Assembly (NCBI GenBank): GCA_963759125.1
Contig: CAVWXN010000005.1
Location: 1,302,001 to 1,366,000, forward strand
Length of the DNA: 64,000 nt
Direction of reading: 5' to 3'
Source: JABDQA01 sp963759125
GTDB lineage: Bacteria > Desulfobacterota > Desulfobulbia > Desulfobulbales > Desulfocapsaceae
Position numbers and translations under genes: made by a program. The notes beneath the pieces were generated by a model. It was not told where the DNA came from, made no database searches, and saw nothing but the letters and a program-made list of their open reading frames with translations. Shown in pieces: positions 17,819 through 25,850 of the stretch. The first letter of the stretch is position 1; every line of letters begins with the position of its first letter.

Positions 17819-20303
17819 GTGGATGAATACACCGGAGAGGGACCAACAAACGGCAGCGACCCTGAGCCCTCGATGCCCCTAAACCATCAGCCAGCGAGGT
17901 GTTTTGTGGAAGCAAATCTAGCGTATGAAAAACTGGGGTTATTTTACCTGGGTAGGGAATTGCCAATCGCAAATGAGGCGTCAACCGGACTGCCGTTACT
18001 CTACAAAAGCAAAAACCTGACCACCCATGGTGTCATCATCGGTATGACCGGTAGCGGTAAAACCGGCCTGGGAATCGGAGTGATCGAGGAGGCCATCATG
18101 GATGATGTCCCGTCGATCATCATAGATCCCAAAGGCGACATGGCCAACCTGCTGCTCACCTTTCCCGATCTGAAACCTGCAGATTTCGAGCCCTGGATCG
18201 ACCCGGCGGAGGCGTCGAGGAAAAATCTTTCAGTGGCGCAGATGGCTGAGAAAACGGCATCGAACTGGCGTCAGGGCCTTGCTTCCTGGGGCCAGTCCAG
18301 CGAGCGGATCCGAGAAGCTGCGGGAAAAATCGACAGTCACCGTTTATACACCCGGGTCCAGCGCCGGCGTACCGGTCTCGATCATGGCGAGTTTTTCGGC
18401 CCCGTCCGCAGATGCGCTGCAGGATCAGGACAGTCTCAACGCCCTGGTCGGCTCAACTGCCACCAGCCTTCTTGCCCTGGTGAACATCGATGGAGATCCG
18501 CTGACCAGCCGGGAGCATATCCTGATTTCCTCGATTCTTCTGCACCATTGGCGAAATGGTGAGGATCTCTCACTGGAGACTTTGATCGGGGCCATCGTCA
18601 ATCCCCCATTTGAAAAAGTCGGAGTCTTCGGTCTCACCAGCTTCTTCCCCCAGGCTGAGAGAATGAAGCTGGCCATGCTGCTTAACAACGTTATTGCGAG
18701 TCCTTCCTTTGGTTCATGGCTGCAGGGTCAGCCGCTGGATATTCAGAAGATCCTCTACGGCGATGACGGCAGGCCCAATACGGCTATCTTTTCGATAGCT
18801 CATCTCGGTGAGACCGAGCGAATGTTTTTTGTGACCCTGCTGCTCAATGGCGTGATAGGCTGGATGAGGCGGCAGCAGGGTACGTCATCGCTGAAGGCGC
18901 TGCTCTATATGGATGAGATTTTCGGCTATTTTCCACCCATTGGCAACCCGCCGTCGAAAAAACCGATGATGCTGCTGCTCAAGCAGGCTCGAGCTTTCGG
19001 TGTCGGGGTGGTGCTGGCCACTCAGAATCCGGTGGATCTTGATTACAAGGGCTTATCCAACATAGGTACCTGGTTCGTCGGCCGCCTGCAGACGACCCAG
19101 GATCAGAACCGGGTCCTCGAAGGCATTGTCGGCGCCAGCGACGGCGCTCTCAACCGCTCCCTGGTAAGGGAATTGCTCTCGGACATGAAAGGGCGACAGT
19201 TTCTGCTCACCTCGGCCCACCTTGATGAGCCGCTGCTGTTTGAAACCCGGTGGGTCATGTCCTACCTGAAAGGCCCGATCAGCCTGCAGGATATCGACCG
19301 GCTCATGGCCGATCGGCCTGCTCCGCCAGACCAGGCAGTAAAGGAGCCCATAGCAACCGTAGCCACCTCCGCTTTGCATTCTGGGCCGCCGCTTCTGGGC
19401 GAGGGAATCGACCAGCGCTACCACCTGCTGAATGTCTATAGCGAAGAGATTGGTTTCGAACCATGGCTGGCGGCAACCGCGTCGGTGCGCTTTTACAACG
19501 CCGCTCGAAATATTGACGAGTTGACTCAAATAAATTTTCGCTACTACCTCGACGAGTCATTTGATTCGCCGGATTGGAAGGACTCGGAACCTTTAGAGAC
19601 CGATCTCGATTCATGCCCGGACAGGGCGCCTGAGGGCAGCAGGTTTTACGCACTGCCCCAGGGGTTCTCGTCCTTGAAAAATTTCAAAGGCTGGGAGAAA
19701 GAGCTCTCCAACTATCTCTACCAGACCCAGCGGCTCAATCTTTTGCGGGCTCCTTCTCTGAAGATGGAGTCGAGACCCGAGGAGACGGCGGCCGAGTTTC
19801 AGGTTCGTGTCGCCGATCGCCTGCGGGAGGACAAAGAAGCAGCGGTCGAAAAGCTGGTGGAAAAATTCCAGATCAAAAAGGAGCGGCTTGAAAAGAAGCT
19901 GGACAGCGCCCTTGCCAAACTTGAAAAAGAAAAAAGCGATGTCTCAGTAAAAACAACCGACACCATTATCAGCTTTGGCACGGCGGTGATTGGCGCCTTT
20001 CTCGGCCGCAAGGCGGTGTCCTCCTCAACGATGACCAGGACCGCCAGCGGCATCAGAAAAGCGGGGAGAATCGGCAAGGAAAAAGATGATGTGAGAAGAG
20101 CTGAAGAACTGGCTGCTCAACTCGAACAGGAGCTGGAGGAGCTCGAAAGCGAACAGGCTCAGGCGCTGGAGGAACTAGTTGAATCCTATGATCCGGCAGG
20201 GGTGAAGACCGAAACCTTTGCCATAAAGCCAAGACGCAGTGACATCTTCGACGTCCGGATCTGTCTGCTCTGGGAGATGGTGCCGCCCCCGATGCCAAGT
20301 TGA
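17819..20303 (+). CDS. HerA-like ATP-binding protein (DUF87/DUF853 family), frameshifted
   Basis: A FtsK/HerA-type ATPase of about 820 residues in total; exact role unknown. The first part has the Walker A GMTGSGKTGLGIGV and PSIIIDPKGDMANLL, ending in WRQGLASWGQSSER. Correct reading then continues in a second frame (KLREKSTVTVYTPGSSAG) to 20303; the shift is at about 18300-18312. The second part has Walker B ALLYMDEIFGYFPP, an ATQNPVDLDYKGLSNIGTW sensor-like region and a long charged coiled coil (~19810-19960), then a glycine/alanine patch. The start is uncertain: GTG at 17819 or ATG at 17873. It diverges from the nqr unit. Confidence 0.82.
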
Positions 20304-20357
20304 ATGATCCACATTTTGGGATGAACCCACTTACCTGGCTTTGTTATGCAGAAATTG

Positions 20358-20415
20358 CTTGGGACACATGTCAACGCGTCCCAAGTGGCAGGGACACATT
20401 GAGTATTGTGTCCCT
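20358..20415. repeat. GGGACAC palindromic repeat, copy 1
   Basis: Two adjacent hairpins: CTTGGGAC/GTCCCAAG (20358-20365 with 20378-20385) and AGGGACACA/TGTGTCCCT (20390-20398 with 20407-20415). It lies between the converging HerA-like and ketopantoate reductase genes. The GGGACACA core recurs at 22637, 31794 and 39879. Confidence 0.8.
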
Positions 20416-20443
20416 GTTTGTTCCGGTCGGCGTGGCGGACTCC

Positions 20444-21391
20444 TCAGTGCCGCTCCTTGAAGCGGATCAGCGAACCAAGCAGGTCGCAATAGGGTGTTTC
20501 GATATTGTGGCTGGTTCCGTTCGTGGAGACATAGCCAACCAGACCTTCGACTTCGGTGGGCTTGCCCTGCTCCAGATCCTGAAGCATCGAGGGCCGATGA
20601 TCGTAGGTTGCCGGTATTAAGGTCTCATAGAAGTACGTCTTGTATTGTTCCGGGTCCTGCCAGGGCAGTTTGGCGCCCATGGCGCTGGCGACTGCGAAGG
20701 TCTCATCTATTATTGCATCCATGATGGTTCTGGTCTCCGGGACATCACCCAGGGCACCGTAATTAACCCCCAGGACAGCGCCGAGGGGATTCAGAGCGCA
20801 ATTGTAGAGCAGTTTGGCGAAAAGGGCCTGGTAGATATCCTTAACCGCGATGCAGGGCAAGCCGGCCCTGGCAATGGCCCCAGCGATTGTCGCGGCCGGC
20901 TTGGGAATTGTACCGCCGACAGCTGAGCCGAGGTGTATAGCGTCGGCCGAAACGGTGATCGTCACCAGGGCCGGACTGGTTATCTCAAATCCGGTGATGA
21001 CACTGGAACCGAAACTTCGTTCGGGCCCAAATAGTTCAACCAACTGCTCGATATTGCCGCATCCGTTCTGCATGGAAACGACTGGACAGTCACAGCCTTG
21101 AAGGGTGGCCAGGTCCTCTGCTGCCGCCCGGGTGTCGTATGATTTGGTGGTGAGCAGAATGGCATCGTAGTGACTGCCCTCACGACCGGTTATGGAGGTT
21201 GTCAGAGTCAAAGCGTCGGCAGCGACGTGGTAGTCCCCGAAGATTCCGGTCACCGACAGACCGTTGGCCCTGATTGTCTCGACGAATCGATCCCGCAGTA
21301 TCAGCGTAACCTGGTTGCCGTCGCTGGCCAGCATACAGCCGAGGGTTTGGCCGAGTGCTCCGGCTCCGTAAATCAGAAAGTTCATGGTCAT
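20444..21391 (-). CDS. panE: 2-dehydropantoate 2-reductase (ketopantoate reductase)
   Basis: NADPH reduction of ketopantoate to pantoate on the route to coenzyme A. It has 315 residues. The Rossmann loop NFLIYGAGALGQTLGCML, the catalytic Lys in LLTTKSYDTRAAAED and SMQNGCGNIEQL are visible. The C-terminal helical domain has KLLYNCALNPLGAV and a Pro-Ser stretch PSMLQDLEQGKPTEVEGL, which is diagnostic. An alternative ATG is at 21385. It could be a ketopantoate reductase homologue with a different acid as substrate, as paralogues are common. Confidence 0.85.
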   Translation of the reverse strand: MTMNFLIYGAGALGQTLGCMLASDGNQVTLILRDRFVETIRANGLSVTGIFGDYHVAADALTLTTSITGREGSHYDAILLTTKSYDTRAAAEDLATLQGCDCPVVSMQNGCGNIEQLVELFGPERSFGSSVITGFEITSPALVTITVSADAIHLGSAVGGTIPKPAATIAGAIARAGLPCIAVKDIYQALFAKLLYNCALNPLGAVLGVNYGALGDVPETRTIMDAIIDETFAVASAMGAKLPWQDPEQYKTYFYETLIPATYDHRPSMLQDLEQGKPTEVEGLVGYVSTNGTSHNIETPYCDLLGSLIRFKERH

Positions 21392-21400
21392 GAGAGAGAA

Positions 21401-21619
21401 TTACCTCGCCTGTTTTGACTGACGCTGTAGTCGACGGGGAAGTTTATGATCATAGTGCTCCTCCAGAAATTGATAAATCGACTCGAGGCAGTCACGACGG
21501 CCGGCAAGGTGCTGTTGGGCGCTGCTGGAGAGAGCTGGATCATCCTTTGAGGTTCCTTCTATGTCAGATATTCTTGCTGCTAATGCGTTATAGAGATCGA
21601 GCAGGTAGGTATAAGACAT
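21401..21619 (-). CDS. Small helical hypothetical protein A
   Basis: 72 residues, mostly predicted helix, highly charged, ending in a basic tail (PRRLQRQSKQAR). No family recognised. Its layout matches the next small gene at 21798: a tyrosine near the N-terminus, a leucine-rich first helix, an acidic KDD patch in the middle and a second helix with LESIYQFLEEHYDHKL. The two look like diverged copies. No strong ribosome binding site precedes the ATG at 21619. Confidence 0.55.
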   Translation of the reverse strand: MSYTYLLDLYNALAARISDIEGTSKDDPALSSSAQQHLAGRRDCLESIYQFLEEHYDHKLPRRLQRQSKQAR

Positions 21620-21797
21620 GATGAACGATGATCGAATAGTTGGTTTGAAAATTCAATGGGTACTTTGAAAAATATGGATTTTTGCCCAATACCCAGGCGG
21701 GCGTAGAAATTTTAGCGCAGGTATATGGCTGTGACCGAGGATACATTTTTTGCGCGTAAGGCAGAGATTGAGCAAAAAGACAGTTTTTCAAGGTGCC

Positions 21798-21998
21798 TTA
21801 TTGATAATAGACAAAATCCTTCAGGTCAACATGCTCTTTGAGATAGGCGCGCAGCCAGGCTAACTCTTCGAGCTGTCCGTTCCAGTAAGCCTGCATTTCC
21901 GTGTCATCCTTCTCTTGGGCATCAGCCAGGTGCTGATCTGCCGAGTTTATCTTTTCAGTAATTAAATCGTGCAGTTGTACAGAGTAGTCGTTGGGCAT
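21798..21998 (-). CDS. Small helical hypothetical protein B
   Basis: 66 residues with two helices: SVQLHDLITEKINSADQHL and QLEELAWLRAYLKEHVDLKD, separated by an acidic turn (EKDDTE). AGGA lies about ten bases before the ATG at 21998. Resembles protein A (21401) in size and pattern; such small soluble proteins are common in Desulfobulbales genomes, but no function is known to me. Confidence 0.6.
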   Translation of the reverse strand: MPNDYSVQLHDLITEKINSADQHLADAQEKDDTEMQAYWNGQLEELAWLRAYLKEHVDLKDFVYYQ

Positions 21999-22093
21999 CT
22001 TCTGCAGTCCTGGTTAGTATCATTTAAACAGCTCAATCTATTGTAATTAATCGATCGTAAAAATCCAGGAAGGCCCTGAAATTTTGCCAGGTT

Positions 22094-22129
22094 GTTTCCA
22101 CCCACCGGCGCAAGCCGGAAGGTGGAAAC
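22094..22129. terminator. Strong hairpin after the B12-controlled small gene
   Basis: Stem GTTTCCACC (22094-22102) with GGTGGAAAC (22121-22129), continued by CCGGC/GCCGG around a GCAA loop. It lies 20 bases past the stop of the 45-residue gene on the minus strand, so it probably ends or protects that transcript. There is no long U-run. Confidence 0.6.
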
Positions 22130-22149
22130 CTGTGAGTGAAGGTGACTAC

Positions 22150-22287
22150 TCAGGATTTGATTTTGGGCGGTTGTATTTTGGCAGGTCTTCTGGACCGAAG
22201 ACATCTTCTCAGGATTGCCTGGAAGGTATCCCAGTCTCTGGTGGTGAGTACGCCATTTTTCGCAAATGCAATTTCGGTGTTCTGCAT
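22150..22287 (-). CDS. 45-residue protein under a cobalamin riboswitch
   Basis: A short gene with an excellent binding site (AAGGAGG six bases before the ATG at 22287). The product begins MQNTEIAFAKNGVLTTRDWD and ends in a basic, proline-containing tail (RSRRPAKIQPPKIKS) with one cysteine. I recognise no family. It is the only open frame between the riboswitch/terminator and the hairpin at 22094, so it is the sole obvious gene under B12 control here. It could be a true small protein or the left-over front of a lost B12 gene. An in-frame extension upstream (to 22473) would run through the terminator and riboswitch and is not credible. Confidence 0.65.
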   Translation of the reverse strand: MQNTEIAFAKNGVLTTRDWDTFQAILRRCLRSRRPAKIQPPKIKS

Positions 22288-22323
22288 GACTGCCTCCTTG
22301 AATTGTTGGGAGGCCGGGGGCAA

Positions 22324-22361
22324 TAAAAAAAGGTCCCCGGACCATAACTGGTCTGGGGGCC
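22324..22361 (-). terminator. Intrinsic terminator / expression platform of the cobalamin riboswitch
   Basis: On the minus strand GGCCCCCAGACC (22361-22350) pairs with GGTCCGGGGACC (22343-22332) with two mismatches, followed by a run of eight U (22331-22324). It lies between the aptamer and the 45-residue gene, the right place for B12-dependent transcription termination. Confidence 0.85.
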
Positions 22362-22409
22362 CTGTCACCTCAGACGGGTTCCGCTCAATCCCTGATCCGC
22401 GGGGATTGC

Positions 22410-22592
22410 ACAGACTGCTTCCCAAGGCAGGTCTTCTGACTTCCGGATCATTCCGGACATCGCGCCTTCCCAATCCAAGATCAGTGGCGGTGCCTGTACG
22501 GCACTGGCGATGTCAGTCCCCGGTCACAGCGGCGGGCCCGTTCCCGATTTGCACGGGATTCCCTTTTAAATCTCAAGGACACCTCAGGTACT
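22410..22592 (-). ncRNA. Cobalamin riboswitch
   Basis: Reading the minus strand, the conserved B12 box AAGTCAGAAGACCTGCC is at 22442-22426. The upstream core has AAAAGGGAA, GTGCAAATC and CCCGCCGCTGTGA, followed by the GCCACTG segment, in the order expected for this aptamer. High adenosylcobalamin should favour the downstream terminator and turn the small gene off (general mechanism of the class). No recognisable B12 synthesis or uptake gene follows. Confidence 0.93.
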
Positions 22593-22636
22593 TGATTTGT
22601 ATCTTGAATAGGCGGGCCTGTCAACTACCAACTACT

Positions 22637-22688
22637 GGGGACACAATACCTAACATGTCCCTTGGGACATGTTAGGTATTGTGTCCCC
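22637..22688. repeat. GGGACAC palindromic repeat, copy 2 (perfect 25-bp stem)
   Basis: A perfect inverted repeat: arms of 25 bases at 22637-22661 and 22664-22688 with a TT centre. It starts GGGGACACAATACC and ends TATTGTGTCCCC. One base separates it from the stop codon of the aminotransferase gene, so it may serve as its terminator. It shares the GGGACACA core and the TATTGTGTCCCC end with copies 1 and 3. Confidence 0.9.
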
Positions 22689-22689
22689 C

Positions 22690-23865
22690 TTACAGACAGC
22701 GAGTCAGAATTGCCAGAAACTGATCGACATCCTCCTCAGTAACAATCAGGGGGGGCATGAGCCTGATCGTTTTGGGTCCCGGGGCATTGATGATCAACCC
22801 TTGCTCCAGGCAGCGGCTGACCAGGGCGGGACTATCCATGTCTCTGAGGTCGAAGGCGATGAGCAGCCCTTTGCCCCGAACTCTCTCGATACCCAGTTGA
22901 TCGGCGTTGGCCCCCAGACGCTCCAAAATCAAAACTCCCATTTTATGGCTGTTGGCTACCAGATCACGTCCGATGAGTTCTTCCAAAACGACTTTTCCGA
23001 CCGCCATGGCCAGCGGCTGCCCGGTGTAAGTGCCGCCCTGATCACCCGGCTCGAAAAGGTCGAACTGCTCTTTGGCGAGAACCCCAGCCAGGGGATAACC
23101 GCCCCCGATGCCTTTGCCTAGCGTCATGATGTCGGGCTCAACGCCATACTGCTCGTAGCAGAAGAGCGTTCCGGTGCGGCCCATTCCGGTCTGGATTTCA
23201 TCGAAAATCAGCAGGATATGCTGTTCATTGCAGAGTTGCCGGATATCTCGGATGAACTGTTGATCGGCGATATTGACACCGCCCTCACCCTGGATCGGCT
23301 CGATCATTATGGCACAGGTTTTGTCACTGACAGCCTGTTCCACCGAGTCCACATCGTTGAAGGTCGTCTTGATGAAACCCGAGGTCTTTGGCCCAAAGAG
23401 TTCCTGCCAGTGTTTCTTGCCGGTGGCCGACATGGTGGTCAGGGTACGGCCGTGAAAACTGTTCCAGGTAGTGATGATTTCCGTTGCCCCGTTCTTTTTC
23501 AACTGACCGTATTTACGGGCCAGCTTTATCGCTCCTTCATTTGCCTCTGCCCCGGTCGAGGTAAAAAAGACCCGGTCAAAACAGCAGTGTGACAAAAGCA
23601 TTTTGCTGAACTCAATCATCGGCCTGTTGTAAAAGGCGGGGCTGGCATTTATCAGGGTCCGGGCTTGGATTTCGATGGTCTTGACCAGGGCAGGCGGGCA
23701 GTGGCCCAGACAGTTGACCGCCCAGCCCCCGATAAAATCGAGGTAGTGTTTGCCTTCGGTATCGAACAGATACATGCCCCGGCCCTGCTGCATCACCAGC
23801 TCAGGCCGTACGGCCGTGTTCAGCAGGTTCTTCCGGGCCGCTTCTATAAGATTCTGAGTGTCCAT
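22690..23865 (-). CDS. argD: Class III aminotransferase, acetylornithine aminotransferase type
   Basis: PLP enzyme of 391 residues, the size of ArgD, which converts N-acetylglutamate semialdehyde to N-acetylornithine in arginine synthesis. Visible are the PLP-phosphate contact TSTGAEANEGAIKLAR, SFHGRTLTTMSATGK, the Asp of LLIFDEIQTGMGRTG that holds the pyridine nitrogen, and the Schiff-base Lys in TLGKGIGGGYPLAG. The C-terminus RLMPPLIVTEEDVDQFL is typical. No other arg gene is adjacent, so lysine or succinylornithine variants cannot be excluded. Confidence 0.85.
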   Translation of the reverse strand: MDTQNLIEAARKNLLNTAVRPELVMQQGRGMYLFDTEGKHYLDFIGGWAVNCLGHCPPALVKTIEIQARTLINASPAFYNRPMIEFSKMLLSHCCFDRVFFTSTGAEANEGAIKLARKYGQLKKNGATEIITTWNSFHGRTLTTMSATGKKHWQELFGPKTSGFIKTTFNDVDSVEQAVSDKTCAIMIEPIQGEGGVNIADQQFIRDIRQLCNEQHILLIFDEIQTGMGRTGTLFCYEQYGVEPDIMTLGKGIGGGYPLAGVLAKEQFDLFEPGDQGGTYTGQPLAMAVGKVVLEELIGRDLVANSHKMGVLILERLGANADQLGIERVRGKGLLIAFDLRDMDSPALVSRCLEQGLIINAPGPKTIRLMPPLIVTEEDVDQFLAILTRCL

Positions 23866-24043
23866 GTTTGTCGGGTTATTTTAAGTATAGGGTTTGCAAG
23901 CATTTGTCGACGTTCCAATGGGTGGAACTGAACGGCTCGATGGTCTTGGCGCTGACGCTTGTCTTTACTTTGGAAACCAGCCTGACTGGATAGCTCTTAC
24001 GATAATCTCTTTTGGCGGAGAAGACAGAGGAAATTTTCAACCC

Positions 24044-24925
24044 TCAGCCGCTCCTGCCGACTCTATAGGTTGCCAGGAAAATTCCACCAAACACCAGGCC
24101 GATGCCCTGCAGGTGGAAAAGCTCTATTGACTCACCCAGAAAGAAGACAGCCAGAATCGAGCTGAAAACCGGCATCAGATGTATGAAGGATCCGGCCCGG
24201 GTAGCCCCGATATCGCGAACGGCACGGTTCCAGAAAATAAAAGCGAGTACCGAAGGAAAAATGGCGACGTAGACGATGGTCGTCAGAGTTGGAGTATTGA
24301 CCACCATCTTATACCCCATTCCCAGTTCCAGGAGGTAGAAAGGGACGATGCCTATCAGGCCGGCGATCATGATGCCGGTCAGGTAGGCAAAGGGATGCAG
24401 ATCCAGAGGGAAGCTTTTCAGATGCACCGAATAGAGGGCCCAGACAAGTCCGGCACAGAGGACCAGCAGATCGCCCCGGTTGAATTCCAGCTCAACCAGC
24501 GAACCGAGGTCGCCGCCGACCATAATCAGAGTTACCCCGGAGAGCGACAGCAGGATGCCTGTCCACTGTCTGGGGCTCAGCGGTTCCTTGTTGATCAGCA
24601 GAGCACAGAGGGCGATCAGAATCGGAGTGCAGGAATTGATCAGTACCGCGTTGACCGCCGTGGTAGACTGGACGGCCAGGTAGATGAGTGAGTTAAATCC
24701 GGTAACCCCGAGCAACCCCTGAATGATGATGAATTTGCGTTCCCGGACAACGATATCTCTCTGCCGCCAGAAGATGCGCCAGCTGAAGACCAGCAAGATC
24801 AATAGGGCCAGCGCCCAGCGCCAGAACGACAAGGCCAGCGGCGGTATGTCGGCATGCATACCCCGGCTGAGAACGAAGTTACCAGACCAGAACAGGGTGG
24901 TGAGAACGAGGAGCAGATAGGGCAT
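24044..24925 (-). CDS. EamA-family (DMT) transporter
   Basis: 293 residues with ten hydrophobic segments in two repeats of five, the DMT/EamA fold. The front reads LLVLTTLFWSGNFVLSRGM, typical of this family, and the second repeat begins after a loop near residue 145 (GDLLVLCAGLVWALYSVHL). It probably exports a metabolite or amino acid from the inner membrane; no substrate can be read from sequence. Upstream 23866-24043 shows no gene. Confidence 0.88.
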   Translation of the reverse strand: MPYLLLVLTTLFWSGNFVLSRGMHADIPPLALSFWRWALALLILLVFSWRIFWRQRDIVVRERKFIIIQGLLGVTGFNSLIYLAVQSTTAVNAVLINSCTPILIALCALLINKEPLSPRQWTGILLSLSGVTLIMVGGDLGSLVELEFNRGDLLVLCAGLVWALYSVHLKSFPLDLHPFAYLTGIMIAGLIGIVPFYLLELGMGYKMVVNTPTLTTIVYVAIFPSVLAFIFWNRAVRDIGATRAGSFIHLMPVFSSILAVFFLGESIELFHLQGIGLVFGGIFLATYRVGRSG

Positions 24926-25020
24926 TAGTGAAGCAGCTCAGCGTCTCGATGGGATCGGTCGTGCGATTTTTCCGATGACAGGATGATGGCAATTCCGAGA
25001 GTGTACACTATCGATATCGC

Positions 25021-25597
25021 TTAACCAGCGTCGGTGAACGAGCAGGATTCGATATGGTGGCTGGATAAGCCGATGAAGTTGTTGCCCACATCGATTTCGA
25101 AACGCTCCCATTTTTCACCGGTGCGCATCACTTCGTAGATCTTGGCTTCGGTAAGCGGCAGGAAGCGACTTTTGGTCTTGTTTTTAAACAAGCCATGGAA
25201 GGTGGCGAGGATAAGAAAAAATGAGTCGCCCCGCATTTCTGTCAGAAGCCTGACCTTGGTAACCTCATCCTGTGCTTTTACAGACAAGGGTTTTGGCGCG
25301 CATTTTTTCCGATGAATCTCCTGAACTGCCCAGCAAGTCAGTGAAAAAGATGATGTCAGATAATCTAAGCTGCAGCTTTTTAAAGCTGGTGAGCTTAGCG
25401 GTGCCTTGTATAGAGACAACGACATCATTCAGCATGACCGCATCGTCAAAGCTTTTTTCATTCGGGTTTTTCCAGTAGATGGTTGCACTGTTTAACTGGT
25501 CGATGGTGCGTATATCGTGATTTTTAAGGTCAATCTTTCCAGTGTATCTTTTGTTAGGGGTAAAAAGAACAACTTCCCTTTGAACTGACTCCTGCAT
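25021..25597 (-). CDS. Hypothetical protein, frameshifted
   Basis: The first part (to about 25290) begins MQESVQREVVLFTPNKRY and shows alternating beta-type sequence (RYTGKIDLKNHDIRT, AVMLNDVVVSIQGTAKL). It ends prematurely at 25265. A continuation in another frame (SVKAQDEVTKVRLLTEMRGD onward, with IYEVMRTGEKWERFEIDV and NNFIGLSSHHIES) runs to 25021. Read through a one-base shift near 25270-25290, the two make a single protein of about 190 residues. I do not recognise the family; the beta pattern is reminiscent of PilZ-like or RNA-binding folds, but this is weak. Confidence 0.55.
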
Positions 25598-25850
25598 GTC
25601 CCCCTCCTGTATGAGTATTGTGAGCCGCCGAAAACTGGACGTCCATCGTCTTTTTATTGTAACCCTATCTCAACGGATGTCACCTCTTTTTGCAGCGGAT
25701 CAGATTAGTTAGCCGATATTTTGTGCATCTGCAAATAAAGGCTGAATTTGTCTTTTAGATAGTGTACCAATTGTAATCAGGAACAAAAAATGTAGTACCT
25801 GGCAGAACGCGGGGCAGCTAAAAAGATATCAAATTCACTAAACCATTATA

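Noticed and set aside
22288..22473. Upstream extension of the B12-controlled small gene to 107 codons
   Set aside because: It would read through the riboswitch and its terminator; the ATG at 22287 has a perfect binding site.
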